The notes: generated from the sequence alone by a model not told the origin. Positions 47,096 to 57,118 are shown, counted from the first letter of the stretch. The stretch: 64,000 nucleotides of DNA from Tianweitania populi (GCF_014652875.1 NZ_BMZQ01000002.1:1039501-1103500), one strand, 5' to 3'. Program-made: numbers and translations.

Positions 47096-47737
47096 ATGAG
47101 CTTTCTGCCCGACCTTTCGATCTTCATTCAGTTCGCCATCGCCACCTTGGTAATTTCTATTACGCCCGGGCCGGACATGACCCTGTTCGTCGGCCGTGCC
47201 TTGTCGGAAGGCCGGGCTGCCGGCTTTGCGTGCATGTTCGGGGCGATGTGCGGCATTGTCGTGCATACGAGCCTTGTGGCGCTGGGTCTGTCTGCACTTA
47301 TCGTGGCCTCGCCCGAAGCGTTCCTTGCGTTGAAAGTGGTAGGCGCCGGGTATCTCGTATTTCTTGCAGTCCAAGCACTACGCAAGGGCTCGGCCTTCTC
47401 GCCTGATACAACCAACCGCGCGCCCCGTACACTGTTCCAGAACTGGGCGACAGGGATCGGCATCAACCTGCTCAACCCCAAGATCATCCTGTTCTTCATG
47501 ACCTTTTTGCCGCAATTCGTGTCGGCGTCCGACCCTCACGCACCGGGCAAACTGTTCTTTCTCGGCTTGATGTTCATTCCGCTATCGCTGCCGGTCGTGG
47601 TGCCGATGGTAATTGCGGCCGACAAGTTTGCCGGGCTTTTGCGCAAAAGCCCGCGCGTCACTCGCGTCGTGGACTATCTATTTGCCGGTATCTTCTCCGC
47701 CTTCGCCCTGAAGATCCTGACGGCGCAGGCGCGCTAG
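47096..47737 (+). CDS. LysE-family amino-acid exporter
   Basis: The 213-residue protein has the LysE/RhtB signature: six helices, the ITPGPDMTLFVGRALSEGRAAGF motif (about 20-42), GAGYLVFLAVQALRKG, and LLNPKIILFFMTFLPQFV. Such proteins export amino acids or homoserine lactones; the exact substrate is not evident. Its stop overlaps the stop of the convergent membrane-protein gene within a CTAG tetranucleotide. Confidence 0.9.
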   Translation: MSFLPDLSIFIQFAIATLVISITPGPDMTLFVGRALSEGRAAGFACMFGAMCGIVVHTSLVALGLSALIVASPEAFLALKVVGAGYLVFLAVQALRKGSAFSPDTTNRAPRTLFQNWATGIGINLLNPKIILFFMTFLPQFVSASDPHAPGKLFFLGLMFIPLSLPVVVPMVIAADKFAGLLRKSPRVTRVVDYLFAGIFSAFALKILTAQAR

Positions 47738-48171
47738 GCGCGGCGGCTTGCAACGTAGCGGCCGCTCGCGAACCAGTAGGCCAGGCCCCCGGCAAAGCCG
47801 CCGGGAAAAGACGAGACGGTCATCGCCGTCAGGTCGGACAGCGAGCCGAACAGGACAGAGAAGATGGCGAGCGCGGGTGCTGCGTTGCCAAAGCCGGCAA
47901 TCGCATAAGGACGCCAGCTGTTCCATTTCAGCTTTTCGCCAATCAGGACGGCAACCAGAAAGCCGGGAAGGGCGCAGGGGAACGTCCACGCCGTCCCTAC
48001 GGTCACTAATGACGGCAGTTGACGCAAGACGTCAGGCCAGGTCACCACGCCGACTTCGCTTTCAAAGAAAGGCGTGCCAATAATCAGCAAGACCGTCACC
48101 ATTACCGCCACGATGACGGCGACGAAATAGCCGACGGCAACAGGCAGGAACGGCGGAGGCCGAAGGCTCAT
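47734..48171 (-). CDS. Small four-helix membrane protein of unknown function
   Basis: The 145-residue protein starts at ATG 48171, overlapping the rlmN stop (ATGA), so it is translated with rlmN. It has about four membrane segments (10-32, 58-85, 93-118, 120-138) and polar loops ([33 protein letters not shown]). No domain is recognised. A longer frame to 48363 is antisense-like and lies inside rlmN. Coupling to rlmN may be mere operon packing. Confidence 0.72.
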   Translation of the reverse strand: MSLRPPPFLPVAVGYFVAVIVAVMVTVLLIIGTPFFESEVGVVTWPDVLRQLPSLVTVGTAWTFPCALPGFLVAVLIGEKLKWNSWRPYAIAGFGNAAPALAIFSVLFGSLSDLTAMTVSSFPGGFAGGLAYWFASGRYVASRRA

Positions 48172-49409
48172 TCTTCGCCGTGATTGGCGATCATCATCGC
48201 TTCGAACGCCAGACGCTCGGTCTTCTTCATGCGCTCGGATTCCGACTTCAGCTGACCGCAGGCAGCGAGGATGTCGCGGCCGCGCGGGGTGCGGATCGGG
48301 GAGGCATAGCCGGCCTGGTTGATGTAGTCGGCAAATTTCTCGATCTGCTCCCATTCCGAGCACTGGTAGTTCGTGCCGGGCCAGGGATTGAACGGGATCA
48401 GGTTTATCTTGGCAGGAATGCCCTTGAGCAACTTCACCAGCGCCTTGGCGTCCTCGATGCTGTCGTTGACCTCGCGCAGCATCACATATTCGAAGGTGAT
48501 GCGGCGCGCATTCGACAGGCCGGGGTAAGCGCGGCAGGCGGCAATCAGATCCTTGAGCGGATACTTCTTGTTGATCGGCACAAGCAGATCGCGCAGGTCG
48601 TCATTGGTGGCGTGCAGCGAGATGGCCAGCATGACGCCGATCTCTTCGCCAGTGCGGGCGATTTCCGGCACGACGCCTGAGGTGGACAGCGTGATGCGGC
48701 GCTTGGACATCGACAGGCCTTCATTGTCGGCGGCAATCAACAGCGCCTTCTTGACCTCGTCGAAGTTGTAGAGCGGCTCCCCCATGCCCATCATGACGAT
48801 GTTGGTGATCTTGCGCCCATCGGCCGGCACGATGGCACCATCCGGCGTATCGCGGTCGGGGAAGTCGCCAAGACGATGGCGCGCGGTAATCAGCTGCGCC
48901 AGCACTTCCTCGGCGGTCAGGTTCCGCACCAGCTTCTGCGTGCCGGTATGACAGAAGGAGCAGGTCAGGGTGCAGCCGACCTGGCTCGAAATGCAAAGCG
49001 TGCCGCGCCCTTCTTCCGGGATGTAAACGGTCTCGATCTCGACAGGGCGGCCTGCGCCGCGCGGCGGAAAGCGGAACAGCCACTTGCGCGTGCCGTCTTC
49101 GGAAATCTGTTCTTCGATGATTTCGGGCCGTGCAATGGTGAAGCGCGCATCAAGGCTGGCACGCAGGTCCTTCGACACGTTGAACATGGCGTCGAAATCG
49201 CCAACGCCGCGCACATACATCCAGTGCCACAGCTGCTGCACGCGCATCTTGATCTGCTTGGGCGGCACGCGGACTTCGGCCAGCGCCTCGCCAAGCTCTT
49301 CGCGCGTCATGCCGATCAGCGACGGCTTGCCGTCCAGCGGATGCACGGCAGGAACCCGCGGGGTAAGCGCGGGCCTTGTTGCAACGGGCATGTCAAGCAC
49401 GGTGGTCAT
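48168..49409 (-). CDS. rlmN: Dual-specificity RNA methyltransferase RlmN
   Basis: RlmN methylates C2 of A2503 in 23S rRNA and A37 of some tRNAs by a radical-SAM mechanism. The 413-residue protein has the cluster motif [11 protein letters not shown] (CxxxCxxC), SSQVG before it, the SAM region [14 protein letters not shown], and the catalytic Cys near the C-terminus in ILAACGQL. The ATG at 49409 is used; a TTG one codon upstream is in frame. The ribosome site is weak. Confidence 0.95.
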   Translation of the reverse strand: MTTVLDMPVATRPALTPRVPAVHPLDGKPSLIGMTREELGEALAEVRVPPKQIKMRVQQLWHWMYVRGVGDFDAMFNVSKDLRASLDARFTIARPEIIEEQISEDGTRKWLFRFPPRGAGRPVEIETVYIPEEGRGTLCISSQVGCTLTCSFCHTGTQKLVRNLTAEEVLAQLITARHRLGDFPDRDTPDGAIVPADGRKITNIVMMGMGEPLYNFDEVKKALLIAADNEGLSMSKRRITLSTSGVVPEIARTGEEIGVMLAISLHATNDDLRDLLVPINKKYPLKDLIAACRAYPGLSNARRITFEYVMLREVNDSIEDAKALVKLLKGIPAKINLIPFNPWPGTNYQCSEWEQIEKFADYINQAGYASPIRTPRGRDILAACGQLKSESERMKKTERLAFEAMMIANHGEE

Positions 49410-49494
49410 CAACAGTCTCTGGTGAATGGAAAAGGCCGCGCTCCAAGCGCGAGCGGTGCTCCTTTAACATAAGAATCCCACCACGTCATCGCCA

Positions 49495-49552
49495 GCCTGA
49501 AAGGACATTGGGCTAGCCTAGAAAGACAATGGGCTAGCCTGAAACGACAAAG
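49495..49552. repeat. Tandem 21-bp repeat, about 2.8 copies, between rlmN and ialB
   Basis: Copies start at 49495, 49516 and 49537 with the consensus GCCTRRAARGACAWTGGGCTA; the third is truncated by the downstream terminator stem. The copies differ at three or four positions. The array sits upstream of the rlmN start and beyond the ialB terminator, so it lies in the rlmN promoter region. Confidence 0.75.
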
Positions 49553-49575
49553 GCCGGGCTTGGACAGCCCGGCCA
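49548..49575 (-). terminator. Terminator of ialB
   Basis: GGCCGGGCT (49552-49560), loop TGGAC, AGCCCGGCC (49566-49574): perfect 9-bp stem. On the minus strand it is followed by TTTGTCGTTT, 25 bp after the stop of the IalB-family gene. Confidence 0.8.
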
Positions 49576-49599
49576 TTGCAATCAGTGGGTCGCGTCGGC

Positions 49600-50103
49600 T
49601 TACTTGCAGGTCTGGATCGAGCCCAGAGCCGCCGAGATGCCCTTCAGCGAAAACACATAGCTGGTCGGATTGCCGCGACCGGACTTAGCTGCGATCTTCA
49701 TGTCGGAACCACCCTTCATGGCTGCAACCAGCTGCGGTTCTTCCGCCGGATTTTCCATCCAGGCCGACTTGCCGCGCGTAAACATGGAGAAGGTCTTGTC
49801 GCCGATTTGCACCTGAACCTTGGAATTCGCCTGCAGGTCATAGGAAGCGATAAACTGCGGCTCGAAGCTGACATTCTGGCCGGGCTTCTGGCTGACGAAG
49901 AAGAAGATATCGCCATGGTTCAGCGAAGGCGGCTGCTTGTCCTTCGGCACCGTCAGCACATAGCAGACCTTACCGCTGCCGCCCTGATAGCTGTAGGTGC
50001 CCCAATCGCCATGAACGCCGATCTTGGTTGCTGCCTGCGAAAAGGCCGGTGCGGCCATCGTGAGGAAAGCAAGGCCGGTGAGTGTCGTGAGCAGTCCGCG
50101 CAT
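49600..50103 (-). CDS. Invasion-associated locus B (IalB) family protein
   Basis: The 167-residue protein has a signal peptide (LLTTLTGLAFLTMAAPAFSQA) and the IalB fold: HGDWGTYSYQG, VCYVLTVPKD, DKTFSMFTRGKSAWMENPAEEPQLVAAMKGGSDMKIAAKSGRGN and YVFSLKGISAAL. In Bartonella IalB is needed for erythrocyte entry, but family members are common in free-living Hyphomicrobiales and probably have envelope functions. Two cysteines (KVCYV, QTCK) may be linked. It is a single-gene unit. Confidence 0.9.
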   Translation of the reverse strand: MRGLLTTLTGLAFLTMAAPAFSQAATKIGVHGDWGTYSYQGGSGKVCYVLTVPKDKQPPSLNHGDIFFFVSQKPGQNVSFEPQFIASYDLQANSKVQVQIGDKTFSMFTRGKSAWMENPAEEPQLVAAMKGGSDMKIAAKSGRGNPTSYVFSLKGISAALGSIQTCK

Positions 50104-50352
50104 CGTGTTGTTGATCTTCCTGTTCGTGCCTGACTGAAGAACGGCAGCGCCAGCCGCGCCGCCGAACCGCGATCGTTTCAGTTGTATTAATTCGGGATTA
50201 CCAAAGGGTGAATCCCCAACCGAATTCTGTCTGCCTGTGTTTGGCGCAGCACGCCCGCTGGCGCAACCACGTCACCGCCAATTCCTGGCGCCTTGCGTGA
50301 TTGTGAACGCGGAGAAGAAGGCGAGATTTTGACTGATGCGTCCGCCGATGGG

Positions 50353-50748
50353 TCAGGCGCGCTCGGCAAGCGCCTGCTTGGCGGCTGCGCGATGGCGCGG
50401 CTGGATCTGACCGCGGATGGCCGAGATCGCAGCGGTCAGCACGGCGAGATCGTCCGTAAAGCCGACGCCGAGAATGAAATCGGGCACGATGTCGAAGGGA
50501 AGAACGAAGTAAGCGAGCGCTGCCAGCAGAATGCCACGCGTGCGAAACGGCGTCTTGGGATCAAGCGCGCAATAATAGCCGGCGACCACTTCTTCGGCGA
50601 AGGGGATATAGGCCGCGGCCTTGCGCAATGTCGGCCAAAGGCCCTTGCGTACGCGTTCTTCGCGCCGTGCGTTTTCGGCGGCATCAACCGGCTTCAGGAT
50701 CTCATCGGTATTCACACGCGCCACAATTAAACTCCCAGCAGGCATCAT
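50353..50748 (-). CDS. DUF1232 (YkvA-like) membrane protein
   Basis: The 131-residue protein contains the DUF1232 motif ILLAALAYFVLPFDIVPDFILGVGFTDDLAVLTAAI (about 75-110) with a hydrophobic hairpin ending in conserved PDxxPD-like residues. The family is widespread and uncharacterised. Two adjacent in-frame ATGs (50748, 50745) and a later GTG could be starts. It lies 42 bp after the pterin dehydratase gene on the same strand; the preceding 240 bp to ialB are non-coding. Confidence 0.85.
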   Translation of the reverse strand: MMPAGSLIVARVNTDEILKPVDAAENARREERVRKGLWPTLRKAAAYIPFAEEVVAGYYCALDPKTPFRTRGILLAALAYFVLPFDIVPDFILGVGFTDDLAVLTAAISAIRGQIQPRHRAAAKQALAERA

Positions 50749-50790
50749 TTAAGCATGTGGGGAACGCGTGAAGGCGCAACAAGGTTCGCG

Positions 50791-51087
50791 TCAGTTGTCG
50801 GCGAACTTGTCCATGCGCGCGGCCATGTCGAAGTCGAGATCCGTCAGACCATCCACGTCGTGGGTGGATAGGGTGACATCCACCAGCTTGTAGACGTTGC
50901 GCCAGTCCGGATGATGATCCATCTTTTCGGCCAACAGCGCGACCCGCGTCATGAAACCGAAGGCCGCGTTGAAGTTGCGGAAGGTGAAGCGCTTGGTGAT
51001 GGCGGCACTGTCTTCCGACAGCTGCCATTCCGGCAGGTCGGCCAGCCGCTCGGCGATTTCATCGATGGCAAGAGCTTCGCGCGCCAT
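50791..51087 (-). CDS. 4a-hydroxytetrahydrobiopterin dehydratase (pterin carbinolamine dehydratase)
   Basis: The 98-residue protein has the dehydratase signature MDHHPDWRNVYKLVDVTLSTHDVDGLTDLD, with the catalytic His pair in HHP and the later His in STHD, preceded by FRNFNAAFGFMTRVALLAEK. It regenerates quinonoid dihydropterin after aromatic amino acid hydroxylases and may serve molybdopterin-related pathways. No phenylalanine hydroxylase is in the window. The start at 51087 gives the usual length of about 100; it follows thpR by 13 bp. Confidence 0.93.
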   Translation of the reverse strand: MAREALAIDEIAERLADLPEWQLSEDSAAITKRFTFRNFNAAFGFMTRVALLAEKMDHHPDWRNVYKLVDVTLSTHDVDGLTDLDFDMAARMDKFADN

Positions 51088-51100
51088 GGAGAGCGTTCCT

Positions 51101-51691
51101 TTAGGGGTGCGCTCCGGCCAGCCATTCATCGGCTGACAGGCTCGGCCGTGGCGGGCGCGCATCCAGCGGCCAGGTTTCTTCCACAACGTAAGGACCGCCG
51201 CCAACGGAATCCTTGGACGACATCAGCACGAAGCGGCCGAGCTTGAAGGGCGCTGTCGAGAAATTGCCGCGTGAGGACAGGTAGTGAGCTAGATCCGGCG
51301 TCGCGGTATTGCGCAGCCGCGCCAGCGTCACATGCGGCACGAATTTGCGGGGATCGGCGGGCAGGCCGAGGCGCTGACAGATGCGCTCCATTTCGCCCTG
51401 CAATTGCAGCAATTCGCTGGAGGGTTCGACGGTTGCATAAACGGAATGCGGCTTCTTTGACCCGAAGGCGCCCAGCCCAGACAGCCTTGCACTGAAGGCC
51501 GGGCGGCGAATGCGATCCAGCCCGTTGGCGATTTCGTCGGCAACATGACCTTCGACATCGCCGATGAAGCGCAAGGTGATGTGGTAATTTTCGACGTCGA
51601 TCCAGCGCGCGCCGGGCAGCCCGCCGCGCAGGAGCGATAGCGACAGCGCAGCGTCGCGGGGAACCTCGAGGGCGGTGAACAAGCGCGGCAT
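51101..51691 (-). CDS. thpR: RNA 2',3'-cyclic phosphodiesterase ThpR
   Basis: The 196-residue protein is a 2H phosphoesterase with both active-site motifs, YHITLRF (about 36-42) and PHVTLAR (about 119-125), and the family opening MPRLFTALEVP. It hydrolyses 2',3'-cyclic phosphates on RNA and has in vitro RNA-ligase activity. It lies 13 bp upstream of the pterin dehydratase gene on the minus strand and is probably co-transcribed; the pairing has no obvious logic. Confidence 0.93.
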   Translation of the reverse strand: MPRLFTALEVPRDAALSLSLLRGGLPGARWIDVENYHITLRFIGDVEGHVADEIANGLDRIRRPAFSARLSGLGAFGSKKPHSVYATVEPSSELLQLQGEMERICQRLGLPADPRKFVPHVTLARLRNTATPDLAHYLSSRGNFSTAPFKLGRFVLMSSKDSVGGGPYVVEETWPLDARPPRPSLSADEWLAGAHP

Positions 51692-51794
51692 TTGGGCCTC
51701 CTTGATTCGGTTCCGTCGAGAACGAGCCGACCATCCTTTGCTAAGTTCGGCAAGCAGAACTTAGCGCCGTTTTACTGCAGCGCGAAGGTTTTCC

Positions 51795-52448
51795 TCAACT
51801 ACTGCTCAGCGCACGGACCGCCCGCTCGATCACCGGCAGCGAGCGCTCGACCATCACATCAACGCCCTTCGGATTGGGGTGGATGCCGTCGTCGATCTGC
51901 AGGCCGGAAACGCCGACGACGCCATCAAGGAAGAACGGCACCAGCGGCACGTTGTACTTCTTGGCCAGGTCGGGGAAGATCGAATTGTAGGAGTTGCCGT
52001 AAGCGGGCCCGAGATTGGGCGCAGCCATCATGCCGGCCAGCACCACGGCAATGCCGCGATCGGTCAGCCGCTTCAGCATCGTGTCGAGGTTCTTGCGTGT
52101 TTGCTCCGGCGGCAGACCGCGCAGCATGTCATTGGCGCCGAGTTCCAGCACAACAAGCTGGGTGCCCTCCGGCACGGACCAATCGATGCGCGACAGGCCG
52201 GCAGCCGTGGTGTCGCCGGAGACGCCGGCATTGGCGACCGTGACGTCCAGTCCTTTGGCCTTCAGGGCAGCTTCGAGCTTCGCGGCAAAGGAATCCGTCG
52301 GCCCCAACTGATAGCCGGCCATCAGGCTGTCGCCGAAGCCGACGATCTTCAATGGTTCGGCCGAAGCGGCCATCCCGGTCATGCTCAGGCTCATAGCCCC
52401 CAAGCTCAATGACAATGCTGCGCTCGCGAAAAGGTGTTTTAAAGCCAT
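51795..52448 (-). CDS. tesA: Arylesterase / lysophospholipase TesA-like (GDSL)
   Basis: The 217-residue protein has a signal peptide (about 1-30) and the SGNH-hydrolase blocks: GFGDSLMAGYQLG (nucleophilic Ser), GVSGDTTAAGL, LGANDMLRGLPPE and DGIHPNPKG with the catalytic Asp and His. It matches periplasmic TesA/arylesterases. The start at 52448 (MALKHLF) is preferred; a longer frame to 52940 runs antisense through ybbA. The divergent ybbA-ybbP neighbours repeat the conserved tesA-ybbAP arrangement. Confidence 0.92.
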   Translation of the reverse strand: MALKHLFASAALSLSLGAMSLSMTGMAASAEPLKIVGFGDSLMAGYQLGPTDSFAAKLEAALKAKGLDVTVANAGVSGDTTAAGLSRIDWSVPEGTQLVVLELGANDMLRGLPPEQTRKNLDTMLKRLTDRGIAVVLAGMMAAPNLGPAYGNSYNSIFPDLAKKYNVPLVPFFLDGVVGVSGLQIDDGIHPNPKGVDVMVERSLPVIERAVRALSSS

Positions 52449-52523
52449 ACTTGGTAACCCATATGACTGCCTCAATCCGGGCGTCGTGTCTGGTTTCGCA
52501 TCCGCATATAGGAAGTCCTTGCC

Positions 52524-53231
52524 GTGACAGAAGCCGTGATCGCGCTTTCCGACGTTTCCCTGACACTCGGCCAAGGCGCGTCCTCGGTTCATGTGCTGAA
52601 AGGCGTCAGCCTTGAAGTGCTGCGGGGTGAGACCGCCGGCATCGTCGGGCCGTCCGGATCGGGCAAGTCGACGCTTCTGATGGTGGTGGCGGGCCTGGAG
52701 AAAGTCGATGGCGGCACGGTTTCGATTGCCGGCAACGTCATCAATGGCTGGAGCGAGGACCAGATCGCGGCCTTTCGCGGCAAGACGGTCGGCATCGTGT
52801 TTCAGTCCTTCCACCTCATTCCCAACATGACCGCGCTGGAAAATGTCGCCGTGCCGCTCGAACTCGCTGGCCACCCCGATCCTTTCGCGGTTGCCGAACG
52901 CGAGCTGGCGGCTGTCGGACTGAGGGACCGCGTCACCCATTACCCCGGCGAGTTGTCTGGCGGCGAACAGCAGCGCGTGGCGATTGCGCGTGCGCTGGCC
53001 CCCGATCCGCAGATCCTAATTGCCGACGAGCCGACGGGCAATCTCGACCAGATCACCGGTAAGCAGATTGCCGACCTGCTGTTTGCCAAGGCGCGCGAGC
53101 GCAACATGACCCTGATGCTGGTGACGCATGATCCGTCGCTTGCCGCCCGTTGTTCACGCCAGATCGCCATGCGCTCAGGCCGGATCGAGGACGCGGCTGA
53201 GACGGCACCTGTTCGCGTGCCGGCGGAATAG
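52524..53231 (+). CDS. ybbA: ABC transporter ATP-binding protein YbbA
   Basis: The 235-residue ATPase has Walker A GPSGSGKST, Q-loop VFQSFHLIPNMTALENV, signature LSGGEQQRVAIARAL, and Walker B LIADEPTGNLD. It belongs to the LolD/MacB-like group whose partner is an FtsX-type permease. The GTG start at 52524 follows AGGAAG by eight bases. ybbP begins three bases after its stop. With divergent tesA this reproduces the E. coli tesA-ybbA-ybbP locus; the transported substrate is unknown. Confidence 0.93.
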   Translation: MTEAVIALSDVSLTLGQGASSVHVLKGVSLEVLRGETAGIVGPSGSGKSTLLMVVAGLEKVDGGTVSIAGNVINGWSEDQIAAFRGKTVGIVFQSFHLIPNMTALENVAVPLELAGHPDPFAVAERELAAVGLRDRVTHYPGELSGGEQQRVAIARALAPDPQILIADEPTGNLDQITGKQIADLLFAKARERNMTLMLVTHDPSLAARCSRQIAMRSGRIEDAAETAPVRVPAE

Positions 53232-53234
53232 CTG

Positions 53235-55784
53235 ATGCTGAGTTCGCGTGACTTTCGCCTCGCCCTGCGCTTCGCCCTACGCGAAATGCGCGGCGGCCTG
53301 TCCGGCTTCCTGATCTTCATCGCCTGCATCGCGCTCGGCGTCGGCGCGATCGGTGGCGTCAATTCAGTGGCGCGGGCGATTACGCTCGGCGTGTCCAATC
53401 AAGGCCAGTCGCTGCTTGGCGGCGATCTGCGCTTCGAGCTCAACCAGCGCGAAGTGACGGAGGCTGAACGTGGCTTCCTCACGGGCCTCGGCGAGGTGGC
53501 CGACAGTGCCAACATGCGCTCGATGGCCCGCGTCATGGACGAGACTGACCAGACGCTGGTGGAGCTGAAGGCCGTTGACCAAGCCTATCCGCTTTATGGC
53601 ACCCTTCGCACCGAACCGGCACTATCGCACGCGGATCTCTTCGGCGAGCGCAACGGCGTGTATGGGGCGGCCGCGCCCGACATCCTGTTCCAGCGCTTGG
53701 GCTTGAAGGTCGGCGACAGTTTAAAGCTCGGCGGCAGCACGTTTGAACTGCGTGCGCAAATCCTGGAAGAGCCGGATTTGATCTCCGACGGCTTCGGTTT
53801 CGCACCTCGCCTGATGGTGTCGCTCGACGGCATGCGGGCTTCCGGCCTGATCCAGCCGGGCAGCCTGATCGAACACGCCTATAAGGTGCGGCTCGCACAA
53901 GGCGCCAGCGAAGGCGCGATTACGACTGCGCGCGAACAAGCCACGCAGCAATTCCCGCAAGCCGGTTGGAGCATTCGCTCACGCCTCAACGCCGCGCCCT
54001 CGCTGTCGTCCAATATCGAGCGTTTCTCGCAGTTCTTGACCCTGGTCGGCCTGACTGCACTGGTGGTGGGCGGCGTCGGCGTGGCGAATGCCGTGCGCGC
54101 TTACCTAGACGCAAAGCGGCCGGTGATCGCGACCTTCAAGAGCCTCGGCGCGTCCGGCGGCTTCGTGTTTGCGCTTTATCTCATCCAGATCCTGATTATC
54201 GCTGCGGTCGGCGTTGCGATCGGCCTCTTGATTGCCGTTGCCATGCCGTTCGCCGCAAGTGCGGCCTTGCAAGGTGTTCTTCCTGTGCCGACGCAAGGCG
54301 GTGTTTATCCCGGTGCGTTGATGCTGGGCGCGGTGTTCGGCATCCTCGTGACGCTCGTCTTCGCGCTCCTGCCGCTCGGTCGCGCGCGCGACATTCCAGC
54401 CACCGCTCTGTTTCGCGAGATGGGCTTCGAACAGCGGGGATGGCCGCGTTTGATCTATGTCGCCTCGGCTGCCGGCATTGCCGTGGTGCTTGCCGGTCTG
54501 GCGATTGCGCTGTCCTTCGACCGCAAGGTCGCGACGATCTTTATCGCCGCGATGGTGTTTTCCTTCCTTGTGCTGCGGGCGGTCGGTGCGCTCGTGCAAT
54601 GGCTCGCCCGGCGATCACCGCGGGTTCGTTCGACGGCTTTGCGGTTGGCGGTCGGCAACATCCATCGGCCGGGCGCGCTGACCCCATCGGTCGTTTTGTC
54701 GCTCGGTCTGGGGCTGACGCTGCTGGTCACACTGGCGCTGATCGACGGCAATCTCCGGCGGGAAATTTCGGGAAATTTGCCCGAAAGAGCCCCGAATTTC
54801 TTCTTCGTGGACATCCAAAGTTCCGAAATCGAGGACTTTTCTTCCCTGATTTCGCGTGAATCGCCCGATGGAAAACTGGTGCGCGTGCCCATGCTGCGCG
54901 GTCGCATCATGGCGCTGAACGGAGTCGAGGTTTCCAAGGTGCAAGTGCCGCCGGAAGGCGCCTGGGTGCTGCGCGGCGATCGTGGACTGACCTATGCGCA
55001 GAACATTCCGGAGAACGGTAGTCTGGCGGAAGGCGAGTGGTGGCCCGCCGATTATTCCGGCGAGCCGCTGGTGTCCTTTGCAGCACAGGAAGCGCGCGAA
55101 CTCGGATTGAAGGTCGGTGACACGCTCACCGTCAACGTGCTCGGCCGCGATGTCACGGCGCGCATTGCCAATCTGCGCAACGTGCAGTGGGAATCGATGG
55201 GCATCAATTTCGTGATGGTGTTTTCGCCCAACACCTTCGCCGGCGCGCCGCATGCCTGGCTGGCCACGCTGCTGGAATCTAACGCCACCAATGCCGATGA
55301 GGCGCAGTTGTTGAACACGGTAACACGCACATTCCCGGGCGTGACCTCGGTGCGGGTGAAGGAAGCGCTGGATATCGTCAACAAGCTGGTCGGTCAGCTC
55401 GGCACAGCGATCCGCGCGGCAGCAGCCGTGGCGCTGATTGCCTCGGTGCTGGTTCTGGCCGGAGCGCTAGCTGCCGGCAACCGGGCGCGCACGCATGATG
55501 CGGTGGTGCTGAAAACGCTCGGCGCCACGCGCAAGACGCTGATCACCGCCTTCAGCCTGGAATATCTGCTGATCGGCCTGGCGACGGCGATCTTCGCGCT
55601 CTTCGCGGGCAATACGGCGGCCTGGTTCGTGATTGCAAACATCATGAAGCTGCCTTGGCGCTTCCTGCCCGATGTCGCGGCTTCCACCATCCTGATCGCA
55701 CTGGTGCTGACGGTCGGCATTGGCCTGATCGGCACCTGGCGCGTGCTTGGACAAAAAGCGGCGCCGGTGCTGCGGACGTTGTGA
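53235..55784 (+). CDS. ybbP: ABC transporter permease YbbP (FtsX-like)
   Basis: The 849-residue protein has the YbbP layout: an N-terminal helix (FLIFIACIALGVGAIGGVNSV), a periplasmic MacB_PCD-like domain (about 50-240), a first FtsX core of three helices (about 260-370), another four-helix linker region (400-500), a second periplasmic domain (about 515-680) and a final FtsX core (KTLGATRKTLITAFSLEY, 690-849). It is the mechanotransmission-type partner of YbbA. Length and topology are as usual for the family. Confidence 0.92.
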   Translation: MLSSRDFRLALRFALREMRGGLSGFLIFIACIALGVGAIGGVNSVARAITLGVSNQGQSLLGGDLRFELNQREVTEAERGFLTGLGEVADSANMRSMARVMDETDQTLVELKAVDQAYPLYGTLRTEPALSHADLFGERNGVYGAAAPDILFQRLGLKVGDSLKLGGSTFELRAQILEEPDLISDGFGFAPRLMVSLDGMRASGLIQPGSLIEHAYKVRLAQGASEGAITTAREQATQQFPQAGWSIRSRLNAAPSLSSNIERFSQFLTLVGLTALVVGGVGVANAVRAYLDAKRPVIATFKSLGASGGFVFALYLIQILIIAAVGVAIGLLIAVAMPFAASAALQGVLPVPTQGGVYPGALMLGAVFGILVTLVFALLPLGRARDIPATALFREMGFEQRGWPRLIYVASAAGIAVVLAGLAIALSFDRKVATIFIAAMVFSFLVLRAVGALVQWLARRSPRVRSTALRLAVGNIHRPGALTPSVVLSLGLGLTLLVTLALIDGNLRREISGNLPERAPNFFFVDIQSSEIEDFSSLISRESPDGKLVRVPMLRGRIMALNGVEVSKVQVPPEGAWVLRGDRGLTYAQNIPENGSLAEGEWWPADYSGEPLVSFAAQEARELGLKVGDTLTVNVLGRDVTARIANLRNVQWESMGINFVMVFSPNTFAGAPHAWLATLLESNATNADEAQLLNTVTRTFPGVTSVRVKEALDIVNKLVGQLGTAIRAAAAVALIASVLVLAGALAAGNRARTHDAVVLKTLGATRKTLITAFSLEYLLIGLATAIFALFAGNTAAWFVIANIMKLPWRFLPDVAASTILIALVLTVGIGLIGTWRVLGQKAAPVLRTL

Positions 55785-55854
55785 CATCACGGTAAAGATT
55801 GACAGTTAAGCTCTGCTCGGTCACCTGACTGCTAGGACATAAGAGGCTTCGGCC

Positions 55855-57108
55855 ATGACAGACTATTTCTCCGCTCCTTTCCCGCGCCGCGTTTCGGTCG
55901 GCGTTCCTGTCGGCAATGTGATGGTCGGCGGGGGTGCGCCGGTTGTTGTGCAGTCGATGACCAACACGGATACGGCCGATATCGACGGCACGGTGGCGCA
56001 GGTTGCGGCCTTGCATAAAGCCGGGTCGGAGATCGTGCGCATCACGGTGGATCGCGATGAGAGCGCGGCGGCGGTGCCGCGTATTCGCGACCGGCTGGCA
56101 CGGCTCGGCATCTTCGTGCCGCTGGTGGGCGACTTTCATTATATCGGCCACAAGCTGTTGGCCGATCATCCTGATTGCGCCGAGGCGCTGGGGAAGTACC
56201 GCATCAATCCCGGCAATGTCGGCTTCAAGGACAAGAAGGATAAGCAGTTCGGCGCGATCGTGGAAACCGCGATCCGCTACAATAAGCCGGTGCGCATTGG
56301 CGTGAACTGGGGGTCGCTCGACCAGGAGCTGCTGACGGCTTTGATGGATCAGAATGCCGCCAACGGGTCGCCGCTGACGGCCGTGCAGGTGATGCGCGAA
56401 GCCATTGTGCAGTCGGCGCTTCTTTCGGCAGAACTGGCGGAAGAAATCGGGCTTGGGCGCGACAAGATCATCCTGTCGGCCAAGGTCAGCAATGTGCAGG
56501 ACCTCATCGCAGTTTACACGATGCTGGCGCAGCGCTCGAACCATGCGCTGCATCTCGGGCTTACCGAAGCCGGCATGGGTACTAAGGGCATCGTCGCCTC
56601 GTCGGCCTCGATGGGCATTCTGTTGCAGCAGGGTATCGGCGACACGATCCGCATTTCCTTGACGCCGGAACCGGGTGGCGACCGCACGCGCGAAGTGCAG
56701 GTTTCCCAGGAACTTCTGCAGACCATGGGCTTCCGGCAGTTCATCCCGATCGTCGCGGCCTGCCCGGGCTGCGGACGCACCACCTCGACTGTGTTCCAGG
56801 AACTGGCGCAGACCATCCAGTCCGATATCCGCACGAACATGCCGATCTGGCGCGAGAAGTATCCGGGCGTGGAAGAGTTGAAGGTCGCGGTGATGGGCTG
56901 CATCGTCAACGGACCGGGCGAATCAAAACATGCCGATATCGGCATTTCGCTGCCGGGGACGGGCGAAACGCCGAGCGCGCCGGTTTTTATCGACGGTCAG
57001 AAGGCTGCCACGCTGAAGGGGCCGAACATTGCGGCTGACTTCCAGGTCATGGTTGCCGACTATATCGAGCGCAAATACGGCCTTCCCGGTCGCGAAGCCG
57101 CGGAATAG
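55855..57108 (+). CDS. ispG: Flavodoxin-dependent 4-hydroxy-3-methylbut-2-enyl-diphosphate synthase
   Basis: IspG converts MEcPP to HMBPP in the MEP isoprenoid pathway. The 417-residue protein has the TIM-barrel domain ([29 protein letters not shown]) and the C-terminal [4Fe-4S] ligands CPGCGRT and [14 protein letters not shown] with the third ligand Glu. It is followed 10 bp later by a lytic transglycosylase gene. Confidence 0.96.
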   Translation: MTDYFSAPFPRRVSVGVPVGNVMVGGGAPVVVQSMTNTDTADIDGTVAQVAALHKAGSEIVRITVDRDESAAAVPRIRDRLARLGIFVPLVGDFHYIGHKLLADHPDCAEALGKYRINPGNVGFKDKKDKQFGAIVETAIRYNKPVRIGVNWGSLDQELLTALMDQNAANGSPLTAVQVMREAIVQSALLSAELAEEIGLGRDKIILSAKVSNVQDLIAVYTMLAQRSNHALHLGLTEAGMGTKGIVASSASMGILLQQGIGDTIRISLTPEPGGDRTREVQVSQELLQTMGFRQFIPIVAACPGCGRTTSTVFQELAQTIQSDIRTNMPIWREKYPGVEELKVAVMGCIVNGPGESKHADIGISLPGTGETPSAPVFIDGQKAATLKGPNIAADFQVMVADYIERKYGLPGREAAE

Positions 57109-57118
57109 GTCGATATCC

